Shown: positions 27,080 through 37,130, numbered from the stretch's first letter. The stretch: 64,000 nt of DNA from Stutzerimonas kunmingensis (GCF_002929225.1 NZ_PISM01000021.1:372001-436000), one strand, 5' to 3'. Numbers and translations are program-made. The notes: a model not told the origin generated them from the letters alone.

Positions 27080-28689
27080 TCTCGGAAAGCGTTGTCGATC
27101 TATCACGCCTGCAGTTCGCCATGACGGCGATGTATCACTTTCTCTTCGTGCCGTTGACCCTGGGGCTGGCGTTCCTGCTGGCGATCATGGAATCGGTCTA
27201 CGTGATGACCGGCAAGCAGGTCTATCAGGACATGACCAAGTTCTGGGGCAAGCTGTTCGGCATCAACTTCGCCCTGGGCGTCACCACCGGACTGACCATG
27301 GAATTCCAGTTCGGTACCAACTGGGCCTACTACAGCCATTACGTCGGCGACATCTTCGGCGCGCCGCTGGCCATCGAGGGGTTGATGGCGTTCTTCCTCG
27401 AATCCACCTTCATCGGCCTGTTCTTCTTCGGCTGGGACCGGCTCTCCAAGGTGCAGCATCTGGCGGTCACCTGGCTGGTGGCGCTGGGCTCGAATCTCTC
27501 GGCGCTCTGGATCCTCATCGCTAATGGCTGGATGCAGAACCCGGTTGGCTCTGAGTTCAACTTCGAGACCATGCGCATGGAGCTGGTGGATTTCGGCGCG
27601 CTGCTGTTCAACCCGGTGGCGCAGGTCAAGTTCGTCCACACCGTGTCCGCGGGCTACGTCACCGGGGCGATCTTTGTGCTGGCGATTTCTTCCTTCTATC
27701 TATTGAAGAAGCGCGACCTGGGCTTCGCCCGTCGTTCGTTCGCCATCGCCGCAGTGTTCGGTCTGGCTTCTACCATCTCGGTGATCATCCTCGGCGACGA
27801 GTCCGGCTATGAGATTGGCGATGTGCAGAAGGTCAAGCTGGCCGCCATCGAGGCTGAGTGGGAAACCCACCCGGCACCTGCGGGCTTCACACTGTTCGGC
27901 CTGCCCAATCAGCAGGAGATGCGCACCGATTACGAAGTGAAGATCCCCTACGTGCTGGGGCTGATCGCCACCCGCTCGGTGGACGAGGAGGTCAGGGGCA
28001 TCAAGGACTTGATCGCCGAACACGAGCTGCGCATCCGCAACGGCATGCTCGCCTACGAGCGGCTGCAGGTGCTGCGTAGCGGCGACAAGTCGGCCGAAGC
28101 CATCGCCGCGTTCAATGAGGTCAAGCAGGACTTGGGCTACGGGCTGTTGCTGAAGAAGTACACCGCCGATGTGGTCGATGCCAGCGAGGAGCAGGTCAAG
28201 CTCGCCGCTCTGGACACCATACCCAACGTGTTCAGCCTGTTCTGGACCTTTCGCGTGATGGTCGCCGCCGGCTTTCTGATGTTGCTGCTGTTTGCCCTGG
28301 CGAGCTGGGCATCGATCAAGCGCAATGCCGAGACCAAGCCCTGGCTGCTGAAGTTTGCGCTGTTCAGCCTGCCGCTGCCGTGGATCGCCGCGCAGACCGG
28401 CTGGTACGTCGCCGAGCATGGCCGTCAGCCATGGTCGATCGCCGAGGTACTGCCGACCCATCTGTCCACCTCGACGCTGGCGGCCGGCGATATCTGGGGC
28501 TCGCTGATCGCCCTGGTGGCCTTCTACAGCCTGCTGCTGGTGATCGAGATGTTCCTGATGATCCGCTTCGCACGGCTTGGGCCGAGCAGTCTGCACACCG
28601 GTCGTTATCACTTCGAACGGGACGTACGTGAAGCACGGGTGGCGTCGGCGCAGCCGAGCGGCCTGTCTTCCCAACCTGGCAGCGTCTGA
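27076..28689 (+). CDS. cydA: Cytochrome bd ubiquinol oxidase subunit I
   Basis: This 537-residue membrane subunit binds haems b558, b595 and d and oxidises quinol. The axial His is at residue 21 ([10 protein letters not shown]). The periplasmic Q-loop is long (about residues 250-385), like the E. coli enzyme and unlike the short-loop CioA of cyanide-insensitive oxidases. The conserved GRQPW motif is present (EHGRQPWSI). The oxidase has high O2 affinity and does not pump protons. Confidence 0.95.
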   Translation: MISESVVDLSRLQFAMTAMYHFLFVPLTLGLAFLLAIMESVYVMTGKQVYQDMTKFWGKLFGINFALGVTTGLTMEFQFGTNWAYYSHYVGDIFGAPLAIEGLMAFFLESTFIGLFFFGWDRLSKVQHLAVTWLVALGSNLSALWILIANGWMQNPVGSEFNFETMRMELVDFGALLFNPVAQVKFVHTVSAGYVTGAIFVLAISSFYLLKKRDLGFARRSFAIAAVFGLASTISVIILGDESGYEIGDVQKVKLAAIEAEWETHPAPAGFTLFGLPNQQEMRTDYEVKIPYVLGLIATRSVDEEVRGIKDLIAEHELRIRNGMLAYERLQVLRSGDKSAEAIAAFNEVKQDLGYGLLLKKYTADVVDASEEQVKLAALDTIPNVFSLFWTFRVMVAAGFLMLLLFALASWASIKRNAETKPWLLKFALFSLPLPWIAAQTGWYVAEHGRQPWSIAEVLPTHLSTSTLAAGDIWGSLIALVAFYSLLLVIEMFLMIRFARLGPSSLHTGRYHFERDVREARVASAQPSGLSSQPGSV

Positions 28690-28701
28690 GGGAGATACGA
28701 G

Positions 28702-29844
28702 ATGTTCGATTACGAAGTGCTCAAGCTCATCTGGTGGGTGCTGATCGGCGTGTTGCTGATCGGCTTCGCCCTGACCGATGGCTTCGACATGGGCGCCATG
28801 GCACTGATGCCCTTCGTCGGCAAGACCGACAACGAGCGACGCGTGGCGATCAACACCATCGCGCCACACTGGGATGGCAACCAGGTGTGGTTCATCACCG
28901 CCGGTGGTGCGCTGTTCGCTGCCTGGCCGATGGTCTATGCGGTGGCATTTTCCGGCCTGTACTGGGCGATGCTGCTGGTGCTGTTCGCGCTGTTCTGCCG
29001 CCCGGTGGGCTTCGACTATCGCAGCAAGGTGGAAGACCCGCGCTGGCGCAGCGCCTGGGACTGGGCGTTGTTCGTCGGCGGTGCTGTGCCGGCGCTGGTG
29101 TTCGGCGTGGCCTTCGGCAACCTGTTCCTCGGCCTGCCGTTCCAGCTGGACGAGCTGATGCGCTCGACCTATCAGGGCTCGTTCTTCGCGCTGCTCAACC
29201 CGTTCGCGCTGCTCTGCGGCATCGTCAGCCTGAGCATGCTCAGCGCCCACGGTGGCGCCTGGCTGATGCTGCGCACCGACGGCGCGCTGGCTGAGCGCTC
29301 GCGGCAGGCCACGCGCCTGTGCGTGCTGGTGTTCCTGTTCGGCTTCGTCGCGGCGGGTGTCTGGCTGGCGCTGGGCATTCAGGGCTTCAGCCAGCTGTCG
29401 GTCAGCGATCCGGGCGCCGCGCTCAATCCGCTCCTGGACAAGCAGGTGGCCCAGGACAATATCGGCTGGCTGGCCAACTACGGCCTCTATCCGGTCACCC
29501 TGATCGCGCCGGCCGCGGGCATCCTCGGGGCGTTGCTGGCGCTGCTCGGTTCCAGTCGCAACAGCGGCGGGGTGAGCTTCGTCGGAACCAGTCTGATGAT
29601 CGTCGGCAGCATCTGTACCGCGGGCTTTGCGCTGTTTCCCTTCGTCTTCCCGTCGAGCCTCGATCCGGCCTCGAGCCTGACCATCTGGGATGCGGTCTCA
29701 AGTCAGAAGACGCTGGGCATCATGTTCGTTGTGGCCTGCATCTTCGTGCCGCTGATCCTCTGCTACACGCTGTGGAGCTACGTGCGCATGTGGGGCCGGC
29801 TCACCCAGAAAACCATCGAAGCCAACCCCCACGGGCTGTACTGA
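28702..29844 (+). CDS. cydB: Cytochrome bd ubiquinol oxidase subunit II
   Basis: This 380-residue subunit has about nine membrane segments and supports the haem-bearing CydA. Family stretches include LIWWVLIGVLLIGFALTDGF near the start and the DGNQVWFITAGGALFAAWP region. It starts 12 bp after cydA with GGGAG upstream. Length matches E. coli CydB (379). Confidence 0.95.
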   Translation: MFDYEVLKLIWWVLIGVLLIGFALTDGFDMGAMALMPFVGKTDNERRVAINTIAPHWDGNQVWFITAGGALFAAWPMVYAVAFSGLYWAMLLVLFALFCRPVGFDYRSKVEDPRWRSAWDWALFVGGAVPALVFGVAFGNLFLGLPFQLDELMRSTYQGSFFALLNPFALLCGIVSLSMLSAHGGAWLMLRTDGALAERSRQATRLCVLVFLFGFVAAGVWLALGIQGFSQLSVSDPGAALNPLLDKQVAQDNIGWLANYGLYPVTLIAPAAGILGALLALLGSSRNSGGVSFVGTSLMIVGSICTAGFALFPFVFPSSLDPASSLTIWDAVSSQKTLGIMFVVACIFVPLILCYTLWSYVRMWGRLTQKTIEANPHGLY

Positions 29845-29889
29845 CCGCGCGGGCGGGCCGCCGCGCCCGCCCGCCAAGGAGAGACGACT

Positions 29890-29994
29890 ATGTGGTACTT
29901 CACCTGGATTCTCGGCGTGCTGCTGGCCAGCAGCTTCGGCATCATCAATGCGCTGTGGCTGGAAGCCACTCAGGACCTGGACGCCGAGCCGTGA
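29890..29994 (+). CDS. cydX: CydX, small subunit of cytochrome bd
   Basis: This 34-residue protein has one membrane helix. It begins MWYFTWILGVLLASSFG and ends LWLEATQDLDAEP, matching the CydX family that is needed for stable, active oxidase. GGAGA precedes the ATG. Its stop overlaps the GTG start of ybgE (GTGA). Confidence 0.93.
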   Translation: MWYFTWILGVLLASSFGIINALWLEATQDLDAEP

Positions 29995-30287
29995 GCAGTC
30001 GCGCGCAGGGGCGCTGCTACGGCGCGTTCGGTCGCGTACTTTCTCTAGTGCTGGCCGCGCCGCTGGCGCTGGTCCTGCTGATCCATCCGGCGGCGATGCT
30101 GGACGGGCAGGGAGGCTACAGTCACCCGCAGCTGATGCTGGTGATGTGGGGTATTTCCGCCGGCTTCGTGCATGGCGTCGGCTTCGTGCCGCAATGGTGG
30201 GGCTGGCGCTGGCTGCTCGGCCCGCTGCCGGCCTGGCTGTTGTGTGCTTTGGGCTACGCGGTGCTTTTTCAGGCCCAGCTGGACTGA
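29991..30287 (+). CDS. ybgE: Cyd operon protein YbgE
   Basis: This 98-residue membrane protein starts with GTG at 29991, overlapping the cydX stop. It has about three membrane segments (VLSLVLAAPLALVLLIHP, LMLVMWGISAGFVHGVGF and LGPLPAWLLCALGYAVLF). The HPAAM and FVHGVGFVP words fit YbgE. Function is unknown beyond its link to cytochrome bd. The GTG start is inferred from the overlap and family length. Confidence 0.82.
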   Translation: MSSRAQGRCYGAFGRVLSLVLAAPLALVLLIHPAAMLDGQGGYSHPQLMLVMWGISAGFVHGVGFVPQWWGWRWLLGPLPAWLLCALGYAVLFQAQLD

Positions 30288-30409
30288 GCGGGGGCGAATG
30301 CCTTTGCAGGCAGGCGCGGCGATTCGTAGGCTGATGGCCGTGGTCGCGACGCGGCCATCGGTTCCCCGCACGATCGGGGGAGTGCCACCGAAACGGGTTC
30401 GCGACATTC

Positions 30410-31174
30410 ATGGATATCGACAAGGCCGCCCAGGCGCTGAGCGGCGCCGAACGCATTCTGATCATCACCGGGGCCGGGCTGTCGGCCGACTCCGGGTTGC
30501 CCACCTACCGCGGCCTCGGCGGCCTCTATAACGGCGAAACCGAAGACGGCCTGCCGATCGAGGTGGCGCTATCCGGGCCGACGCTGCGGCGTGATCCGGC
30601 GTTGTGCTGGAAGTACCTGGCCGAAATCGGCCGGGCCTGCCTGCAGGCCGAACCCAATGCCGGCCACGTCGCCATCGCCGAGCTGCAGCGGCGCAAACCC
30701 GGGGCCTGGGTGCTCACGCAGAACATCGATGGCTTCCACCGCCGAGCCGGCAGTCCGCCTGATCGCTTGATCGAGATTCACGGTCAGCTGTCGCCGCTGT
30801 CGTGCATGGGCTGCGGCAAGGTCGATGAACGTCCACTGCCTTCGCTGCTCGATCAGCCATTGCCGCCGCGCTGCCTGAGTTGCGACGGGGTGTTGCGTCC
30901 TGCCGTGGTGCTGTTCGAGGAGATGCTGCCGGACTCCGCCCTGACTGCATTGCAGCAACAGGTGCAGCTCGGCTTCGACGCCGTGCTGGTGGTTGGAACC
31001 ACGGCGAGCTTCGGCTACATCCTCGAGCCGCTATGGCGGGTGCGTCAGGCCGGCGGCTCGGTCGTCGAGGTGAACCTGCAAGCCACCGAAATCAGTCCGC
31101 TGGCGGACGTACTTCTGCAAGGAAGGGCCGCAGACGTTTTGTCGCAGCTGGTTCGTCACATTTCGTCCGATTGA
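30410..31174 (+). CDS. Sir2-family NAD-dependent protein deacylase
   Basis: This 254-residue sirtuin removes acyl groups from lysine using NAD. It shows the NAD motif GAGLSADSGLPTYRG, TQNIDGFH, the catalytic His in IEIHGQLS, and zinc pairs CMGC and CLSC. It is preceded by a 122 bp gap after ybgE and seems separate from that operon. Substrates are unknown; acetyl-CoA synthetase is a common one in bacteria. Confidence 0.9.
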   Translation: MDIDKAAQALSGAERILIITGAGLSADSGLPTYRGLGGLYNGETEDGLPIEVALSGPTLRRDPALCWKYLAEIGRACLQAEPNAGHVAIAELQRRKPGAWVLTQNIDGFHRRAGSPPDRLIEIHGQLSPLSCMGCGKVDERPLPSLLDQPLPPRCLSCDGVLRPAVVLFEEMLPDSALTALQQQVQLGFDAVLVVGTTASFGYILEPLWRVRQAGGSVVEVNLQATEISPLADVLLQGRAADVLSQLVRHISSD

Positions 31175-31241
31175 ATTTGATCATCGAAGCGATAGAGGGC
31201 ATAGTCGCCGGCACTTTGAAATCACCGACACGGCTGTGCCC

Positions 31242-31874
31242 ATGCGCCAACGCTTCGCACCCCTCGTGCCTCTCGCACTCATCGCCCTGCTGACCGCCTG
31301 CGCCGGCCAGCCTGTACAGACCGAGCAGCAAGCCGACGCGCCTCGTCTGTCGCAACACCATCCCCTGGCCGGATTCGACTTCGACGCGCTCGAAAAGAGC
31401 GAAGAGCAGTCGCTGGCAGAGCTTACCGATGAGCACGACTACCAGCTGCCGCAGCTGGCTGACAGCATTCTCGAGCGCGGCTTCACCCTGGTCGGCACCC
31501 CGTATCGCTACGGTGGCAGCTCGGTGAAGAGCGGTTTCGACTGCAGCGGCTTCGTCGGCTTCCTGTTCCGCAAGGAGGCAGGTCTCGAGCTGCCGCGCTC
31601 CACTCGCGAGCTGATCAACCTCGACGCACCGGTGGTCAAGCGCAACGAGCTGGAACCCGGTGACGTGGTGTTCTTCAACAACCGTGGCCGTGGCCGGGTC
31701 AGCCATGCCGGCATCTACATCGGCGATGACCAGTTCATCCACGCTTCCAGCAGCCGCAGCGGTGGCGTGCGCGTCGACAGCCTGGATGACCGTTACTGGC
31801 GCGCCAGTTACATGGAAGCAAAACGCGTGCTGGCCCTGGCGTCCGATCTGGCTTCGCACACGTCCCAGCACTGA
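31242..31874 (+). CDS. NlpC/P60-family lipoprotein (copy 1)
   Basis: This 210-residue peptidoglycan endopeptidase has a lipoprotein signal with lipobox LTAC. The catalytic Cys is in SGFDCSGFVGF, the first His in VSHAGIYIG, and a polar third residue follows in FIHASSS. The ATG at 31242 is preferred over GTG at 31236. About 70 residues separate the lipid anchor from the domain. It lies 76 bp before a second, shorter paralogue. Confidence 0.9.
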   Translation: MRQRFAPLVPLALIALLTACAGQPVQTEQQADAPRLSQHHPLAGFDFDALEKSEEQSLAELTDEHDYQLPQLADSILERGFTLVGTPYRYGGSSVKSGFDCSGFVGFLFRKEAGLELPRSTRELINLDAPVVKRNELEPGDVVFFNNRGRGRVSHAGIYIGDDQFIHASSSRSGGVRVDSLDDRYWRASYMEAKRVLALASDLASHTSQH

Positions 31875-31950
31875 TCCCGCGACCTGCGGGGGTTGCGTCT
31901 TCCCGCACATGCCGGCAGAGTGATGGCTCATTTGCCTGGACCGCTCTGCC

Positions 31951-32478
31951 ATGCACTATCCGGCTCGTCTCACGCTCGTTGTTCTGACTGTGCTGCTGAC
32001 CGCCTGTGCCGGAAAGGCACCCACGCCGCCTGTCGTGCAGACACCCAGGGTCCACCAACAGCCCGTGCCTGGCGCCGCTGAAGACGTGCTGTTCAGTGCG
32101 ATTGGTCTGGTCGGCACGCCTTATCGCTGGGGCGGCAACACGCCGGATAGCGGTTTCGACTGCAGTGGCCTGATCGGCTACGTCTACCACGGCGCAACCG
32201 GCATCCAGCTCCCTCGCACCACTCAGGCCATGAGCAATCTGCGCGGCCCCTCCGTACGGCGCGACGCATTGCAGCCCGGTGATCTGGTGTTCTTCGCTAC
32301 CAGCGGTGGGCGCCGGGTCAGCCACGCGGGCATCTACGTTGGCGAAGACCGCTTCGTTCACGCGCCATCTTCTGGCGGCACGGTACGCCTGGACAGTCTT
32401 ACCGCCGGCTACTGGCAGAAGAGTTATCTGGGCGCCAAGCGCGTGCTCGACCAGGAGCAACTGGCCCGCAATCACTGA
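31951..32478 (+). CDS. NlpC/P60-family lipoprotein (copy 2)
   Basis: This 175-residue paralogue of the upstream gene has the lipobox LTAC and catalytic Cys in SGFDCSGLIGY, His in VSHAGIYVG, and FVHAPSS. The linker between anchor and domain is about 30 residues shorter than in copy 1. Both are likely outer-membrane-anchored cell-wall hydrolases. Confidence 0.9.
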   Translation: MHYPARLTLVVLTVLLTACAGKAPTPPVVQTPRVHQQPVPGAAEDVLFSAIGLVGTPYRWGGNTPDSGFDCSGLIGYVYHGATGIQLPRTTQAMSNLRGPSVRRDALQPGDLVFFATSGGRRVSHAGIYVGEDRFVHAPSSGGTVRLDSLTAGYWQKSYLGAKRVLDQEQLARNH

Positions 32479-32669
32479 GCGTCATCCGCATAGAACCCCC
32501 GTCGTAGACGTCCTGTCTTTAGTCGTACTCACATGCTGAAACATTCTCCGTTTGACATGCGGTGATTTCGCTCGCCTGGCGCTTTGGCTACCATGCGCAT
32601 CCCCAATTCCTCCCCGTGCGTCGTTCGGTCGCGCACAGCCCCTTTTTCCCCACTTCCATTAGGTGAGAT

Positions 32670-33923
32670 ATGCCTGAATTGCTGACGTACGTGCTGATTG
32701 CACTGGCGGTCGCGGCGCTGCTTGGCGTCGTGCTCGAAGAAATTACCCACGTGAACAAGGCCAAGGTGACGCTGTTCTTCGGCACCCTGGCCTGGCTGCT
32801 CTTGTTCATCTTCACACCGGTGGGCGAGGCGCGCGAAACCGTGCTGGAAAGCCTCAACGAGAACATCGCCGAGATCGCCGGGCTGTGGATCTTCCTGGTG
32901 GCGGCCATGACCTTCGTTGCCTACCTGAACAAGAAGGGCATGATCGAGAACCTGATCTATCTGGTGTTGCCCAAGCGGATCAGCGAGCGGGCCTTGCTGT
33001 TTCTCACAGCGACCTTCTGCTTCGTGTTCTCGTCGCTCGCCGACAACATCACCGCGACGCTGGTCTCCATCACCCTGATTCTCTCGCTGCAGCTGGATCG
33101 GGCGAAGACCATCAAGTTCGCTACCTTGGTGGTTTTCTCCGTCAACTCCGGTGGGGTCGCGCTGATTACCGGCGACGTCACCACGCTGATGATCTTCCTC
33201 GCTGGCAAGGTAGCGATCCTCCAGCTGCTGGCACTGGCCGTGCCGGCATTCGTCGCGGTGATGGTGCTGGCCGCCATGCTGTCGATCGGCATGAAGGGCG
33301 AGGTGGTGGTGCAGGGCCAGCGCAACGATGTGCGCGGTGTCGACGTGGCGATTGCACTGATCTTCCTGTGCACCATCCTCAGCACCATTGTCGGCAACTT
33401 CCTGTTCCAGATCCCGCCGGTGCTGACATTCCTCGCCGGCCTCTCGGTGATGTTCCTGGTTGCGCGCTTCTTCAGCGACGACAACGACTCCGATCCGATT
33501 CTCGAATACGTGCGCCAGGTGGAGTTCGAGACGCTGTTCTTCTTCCTCGGCATCCTCCTGCTGGTAGGCATGCTCAAGGAGATTCGCGTGCTCGACGGGC
33601 TGGTGCACATCTATGACCAGGTGCCTGCAGTGATGGCCAACTACCTGATGGGTGTGATGTCGGCGGCCATCGACAACGTGCCGCTGACCGCAGCGCTGCT
33701 GAAATCAGGGCTGGAAATGGGTGTCGCCGAATGGATGGTGCTGACCTATGCGGTCGGTGTTGGCGGCTCGCTACTGGTGATTGGTTCGGCGTCGGGCATC
33801 GTCGCCATGAGCAAGGTGCCGGGGCTGACCTTCGGCAGCTACCTGCGCTACATGCTCTACCTGTTCATCGCCTTCAACATCGGCTTCGCCGGTGTCTATC
33901 TGGTCGGCCTGTCGGTGGGCTGA
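32670..33923 (+). CDS. nhaD: Sodium:proton antiporter NhaD
   Basis: This 417-residue membrane protein has about twelve segments of the ArsB/NhaD superfamily. The N-terminal part (VVLEEITHVNKAKVTLFFG), the SSLADNITATLVSITL stretch and the C-terminal AAIDNVPLTAALLKSG carry the conserved Asp-Asn pairs of the ion path. It exports Na+ in exchange for H+, which suits a halotolerant pseudomonad. It is convergent with the phosphoesterase gene. Confidence 0.9.
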   Translation: MPELLTYVLIALAVAALLGVVLEEITHVNKAKVTLFFGTLAWLLLFIFTPVGEARETVLESLNENIAEIAGLWIFLVAAMTFVAYLNKKGMIENLIYLVLPKRISERALLFLTATFCFVFSSLADNITATLVSITLILSLQLDRAKTIKFATLVVFSVNSGGVALITGDVTTLMIFLAGKVAILQLLALAVPAFVAVMVLAAMLSIGMKGEVVVQGQRNDVRGVDVAIALIFLCTILSTIVGNFLFQIPPVLTFLAGLSVMFLVARFFSDDNDSDPILEYVRQVEFETLFFFLGILLLVGMLKEIRVLDGLVHIYDQVPAVMANYLMGVMSAAIDNVPLTAALLKSGLEMGVAEWMVLTYAVGVGGSLLVIGSASGIVAMSKVPGLTFGSYLRYMLYLFIAFNIGFAGVYLVGLSVG

Positions 33924-33947
33924 CCGCGGTTCGCGTGCGAGCGCGGG

Positions 33948-34751
33948 TCACCAGCTCAGGTTGAAGTGCGAACCCAGCACGAAGCGACCGTCGAGCAGGT
34001 CCCAGCGCTCGACGCAGACCTTCTTCTGTTCGCCGGGATGCAGCTTCAGCCGGTTGAAGGAGTTTGGCGAGGTGCCACGCAGGCGGGTCGAGAGCGTGGT
34101 GCCGGCCTGCACCATCCAGATCTCCCGCGCGAGACCGCTGTACTGCTTGGACAATGGCAACACGTAGGGCAGGTGGATGTGCCCGCCCATGACCAGATCC
34201 AGCCCGTGCTCGGCCCAGCGCTGCAGCGCGGGTTCGGCGCCGTGCTGCAGGTTGCTCAGATCGCTTGGCACCATCGCGCCGAATGGCTGGTGGGCGACCA
34301 CGATGCGAATCTTGTGCGGGTTGCCATCGGCCAGCCGCTGCGCCACCCGCTCCACTTGTCGCCCCGTCACCACGCCGTCCTTGTGCCGGCGCGGATGGGT
34401 GGTATTGAGCCCGATCACCAGCATGTCGTCGTTCTCGAATACCGGCTCCAGCTCATCGCCGAAGTGTCGCCGGTAGTTGCCGTATGGCGTGAACAGGCGG
34501 GCAAAGAGGTTGTACAGCGGGATGTCGTGATTGCCCGGAATCACCAGCGTCTCACCGACGCCATCGGCCTGCACGCGGCGCACGAAAGCGGCGGCACTGG
34601 CGAACTGCCCGCGACGGGCGCGCTGGGTGATGTCACCGGAGAACACCAGCAGGTCGGCCCGGTGTTCGCGTACATGGTCCTCCAGGGCCTGGACCACGGA
34701 AGGTTGTTCGGTACCGAAATGGGTGTCGGAAATCTGCACGATGCTGGTCAT
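33948..34751 (-). CDS. Metallophosphoesterase (CpdA-like)
   Basis: This 267-residue calcineurin-type phosphoesterase has metal-binding motifs DTHFG, SGDIT, GNHD, HQPFG and GGHIH in order. The domain begins at the ATG at 34751 (MTSIVQISDTH); the open frame upstream runs into the riboswitch region and is not coding. Cyclic-nucleotide phosphodiesterase activity like CpdA is possible but unproven. It is divergent from the B12 operon. Confidence 0.82.
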   Translation of the reverse strand: MTSIVQISDTHFGTEQPSVVQALEDHVREHRADLLVFSGDITQRARRGQFASAAAFVRRVQADGVGETLVIPGNHDIPLYNLFARLFTPYGNYRRHFGDELEPVFENDDMLVIGLNTTHPRRHKDGVVTGRQVERVAQRLADGNPHKIRIVVAHQPFGAMVPSDLSNLQHGAEPALQRWAEHGLDLVMGGHIHLPYVLPLSKQYSGLAREIWMVQAGTTLSTRLRGTSPNSFNRLKLHPGEQKKVCVERWDLLDGRFVLGSHFNLSW

Positions 34752-34903
34752 GGGCGTCGGATATGGGTCCTGGCTGATTGCTGGCATTGTTGCATTCGAA
34801 GCCTTTTGGCGTCCGCCGTTCCGAGCGCCGAGATGCAAGCGGAAATTGCAGGGCGCTGTGACAACCCCGCGGTTGCGCCAAGCCCGGCCTTGGACTAACC
34901 TCC

Positions 34904-35106
34904 GCGTCGCCTCAGGTGCCCCCTCTTCAGCGAGGGGGTGAAACAGGGAAGCCGGTCCATTCTCACGAAGATTCCGGCGCTGCCCCCGCAACGGTAGGCG
35001 AGTCGAGAAACCCTAATAGCCACTGTGCTCAACGCATGGGAAGGCGCGGTTTCGGGACGCCGCAAGGCGTACGCTCGCAAGCCCGGAGACCGGCCTGTCG
35101 CATTTC
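34904..35106 (+). ncRNA. Cobalamin (B12) riboswitch
   Basis: The conserved elements appear in order: CAGGTGCC, a hairpin CCCCTC/GAGGGG, GTGAAACAGGGAA, CCGGT...CCGG, GCTGCCCCCGCAACGGTA, AGCCACTG, ATGGGAAGGCG (B12 box), and a closing GCCCGGAGACCGGCC. It precedes btuB by about 125 bp of expression platform. Adenosylcobalamin binding should switch off the downstream transport and synthesis operon. Confidence 0.95.
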
Positions 35107-35230
35107 ACTGACAGTGCGGCGGGCGCTGGGCGGGTGCATATCCCTCGCGGTATTCACTTCCTTTTGCGGTTCCTCCGTCTGTCTTCGTCGACTTTCAGTC
35201 GTGCGGGTGGGCACGACGGAGACCTGTACC

Positions 35231-37084
35231 TTGACTTGCAAGCCCCGTTTCAAGCCAGCGGCCTATGTGCTGCTCGGCAGTTTTCCCCTTTCCATTGGCC
35301 AGCTGGCCGCAGCCCCGCTGGATCTCCAGCAACAGGTGGTGACCGCCACCCGCACCGCGCAGACGGCTCAGCAGAGCCTGGCCGCGGTGACCGTGATCGA
35401 CCGCGAGCGGATCGAACGCAGCCAGGCCAGTTCGCTGCCCGAGCTGCTCAAGCAGGTGCCTGGCGTTTCGCTGGCCAACAACGGCGGGCCCGGCAAGTCC
35501 ACCTCGCTGTTCATGCGCGGCACCGAATCCGATCACGTGCTGGTGATGATCGACGGCATCAAGATCGGCTCGGTCTCGGGCGGCGGCGCGGCCCTGCAGG
35601 ATCTGCCGCTGGAGCTGATCGAGCGCATCGAAGTCGTACGCGGCCCACGTTCCAGCCTGTATGGCTCGGAAGCCATCGGCGGGGTGATCCAGATATTCAC
35701 CCGCAAGGGCCAGGGGCAGGGCGTCAAGCCGTTCTTCTCGGCCGGCTACGGCACCCATGACACCTACAGCGGCAGCGCCGGCGTTTCCGGTGGTGATGGC
35801 CGTGGCTGGTACAGCCTGGGCGTCAGTGGCTCGGACACCGATGGCATCAACGTCAAGTCGGCGGACACCAGCGGCTACGAACGTGATGCCGATGGCTATC
35901 GCAACCTGTCCGCGACGCTGAGCGCCGGATACCGCTTCGACAACGGCCTGGAGCTGGACGCCAACCTGCTACAGGCCAAATCCCATAACGATTACGACAG
36001 CGTAAACCGGGCCCGCACGTCCGGTTTCGGCGCCAATGCCGATGGTGAGTCGAGGGTCTTCGGCACCCGTGCGCGCTTCAGTCCGCTGGAACCCTGGCTG
36101 GTGACGCTGCAGGCCGGGCGCAGCGAAGACAAATCCGATGCCTATCAGGACGGGCAGTTCTATTCACGCTTCGACAGCCGTCGCGATACGTTCAGCTGGC
36201 AGAACGATATCGAGCTGGCCGCGGGGCATACGCTGATCCTGGGTGCCGACCACCAGCGCGACGAGGTCAACGGCACCACGCTGTATGCCGAGGATTCCCG
36301 GGACAACGACGGCTATTTCGCTCAGTACCTGGGCGAGGTCGGCCGCCATGACTGGCAGCTGTCGCTGCGACGTGATGATAACGAGCAGTTCGGCCAGCAC
36401 GACACCGGCAACATCGGCTACGGCTATGCGCTGACCGACTGGTTGCGCGGCACCATCAGCTATGGCACGGCATTCAAGGCGCCGACCTTCAACGAGCTGT
36501 ATTTCCCCGACTACGGCAATCCCGAGCTGGACGCGGAAACCTCCGAGAGCCTCGAAGTCGGCCTTGCCGGGCAGCATGGTTGGGGCCACTGGGCGGTGAA
36601 TGCCTATCGCACCGTGGTCGATGACCTCATCGCCTATGACGCCAGCATTTCCGCGCCGGCCAACGTGCAGGAAGCGCGTATCCGCGGGGTCGAGCTGGTG
36701 CTCGGCAGCCAATTGTTCGGTTGGGACTGGAACGCCAACTACAGCCTGCTGGAGCCGGAGAACCGCTCCGCCGGCGCCAACCGCGGCAACGAGCTGGCGC
36801 GCCGGGCCAAGCAGCTGTTCAACCTTGACCTCGACCGCCGGCTCGGTGCCTTCAGCGTCGGCGCCAGCCTGCACGCCGAGGGGCAGCGTTACGACGACCT
36901 GGCCAACACCCGCGAGCTGTCCGGCTACGCCACCCTCGACCTGCGTGGCGAATACCGCATCACCCCGGAGTGGCGCCTGCAGGCGCGCGTCGCCAACCTG
37001 CTGGACGCCGACTTTGAGACCGCCGAGGGCTACAACCAGCCCGGCCAGGCCGCTTACCTGACCGTGCGCTACCAGGCGCTGTAA
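35231..37084 (+). CDS. btuB: TonB-dependent vitamin B12 receptor BtuB
   Basis: This is a 617-residue outer-membrane receptor for cobalamin. A signal peptide (CKPRFKPAAYVLLGSF region) precedes a TonB-box-like stretch (QQVVTATRT). The plug shows LFMRGTESDHVLVMIDG and VRGPRSSLYGSEAIGGVIQ, and the barrel ends in YLTVRYQAL. The frame is open far upstream through the riboswitch. TTG at 35231 with GGAG 9 bases before it gives the best signal peptide and the family length. The start is therefore moderately sure. Confidence 0.9.
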   Translation: MTCKPRFKPAAYVLLGSFPLSIGQLAAAPLDLQQQVVTATRTAQTAQQSLAAVTVIDRERIERSQASSLPELLKQVPGVSLANNGGPGKSTSLFMRGTESDHVLVMIDGIKIGSVSGGGAALQDLPLELIERIEVVRGPRSSLYGSEAIGGVIQIFTRKGQGQGVKPFFSAGYGTHDTYSGSAGVSGGDGRGWYSLGVSGSDTDGINVKSADTSGYERDADGYRNLSATLSAGYRFDNGLELDANLLQAKSHNDYDSVNRARTSGFGANADGESRVFGTRARFSPLEPWLVTLQAGRSEDKSDAYQDGQFYSRFDSRRDTFSWQNDIELAAGHTLILGADHQRDEVNGTTLYAEDSRDNDGYFAQYLGEVGRHDWQLSLRRDDNEQFGQHDTGNIGYGYALTDWLRGTISYGTAFKAPTFNELYFPDYGNPELDAETSESLEVGLAGQHGWGHWAVNAYRTVVDDLIAYDASISAPANVQEARIRGVELVLGSQLFGWDWNANYSLLEPENRSAGANRGNELARRAKQLFNLDLDRRLGAFSVGASLHAEGQRYDDLANTRELSGYATLDLRGEYRITPEWRLQARVANLLDADFETAEGYNQPGQAAYLTVRYQAL

Positions 37085-37130
37085 GACCGCGGCGCGGGCA
37101 TGTCGCCCGCGCCCACCAGAGGAGATTGCA

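Noticed and set aside
27700..29250. Long open frame of 516 codons antisense to cydA-cydB
   Set aside because: It is a shadow of high-GC codon use. It is rich in His, Gln, Ala and Glu with no domain, and both cyd genes are clearly real.
34916..35230. In-frame upstream extension of btuB
   Set aside because: It would translate the cobalamin riboswitch itself. The TTG at 35231 with GGAG gives a proper signal peptide and family length.
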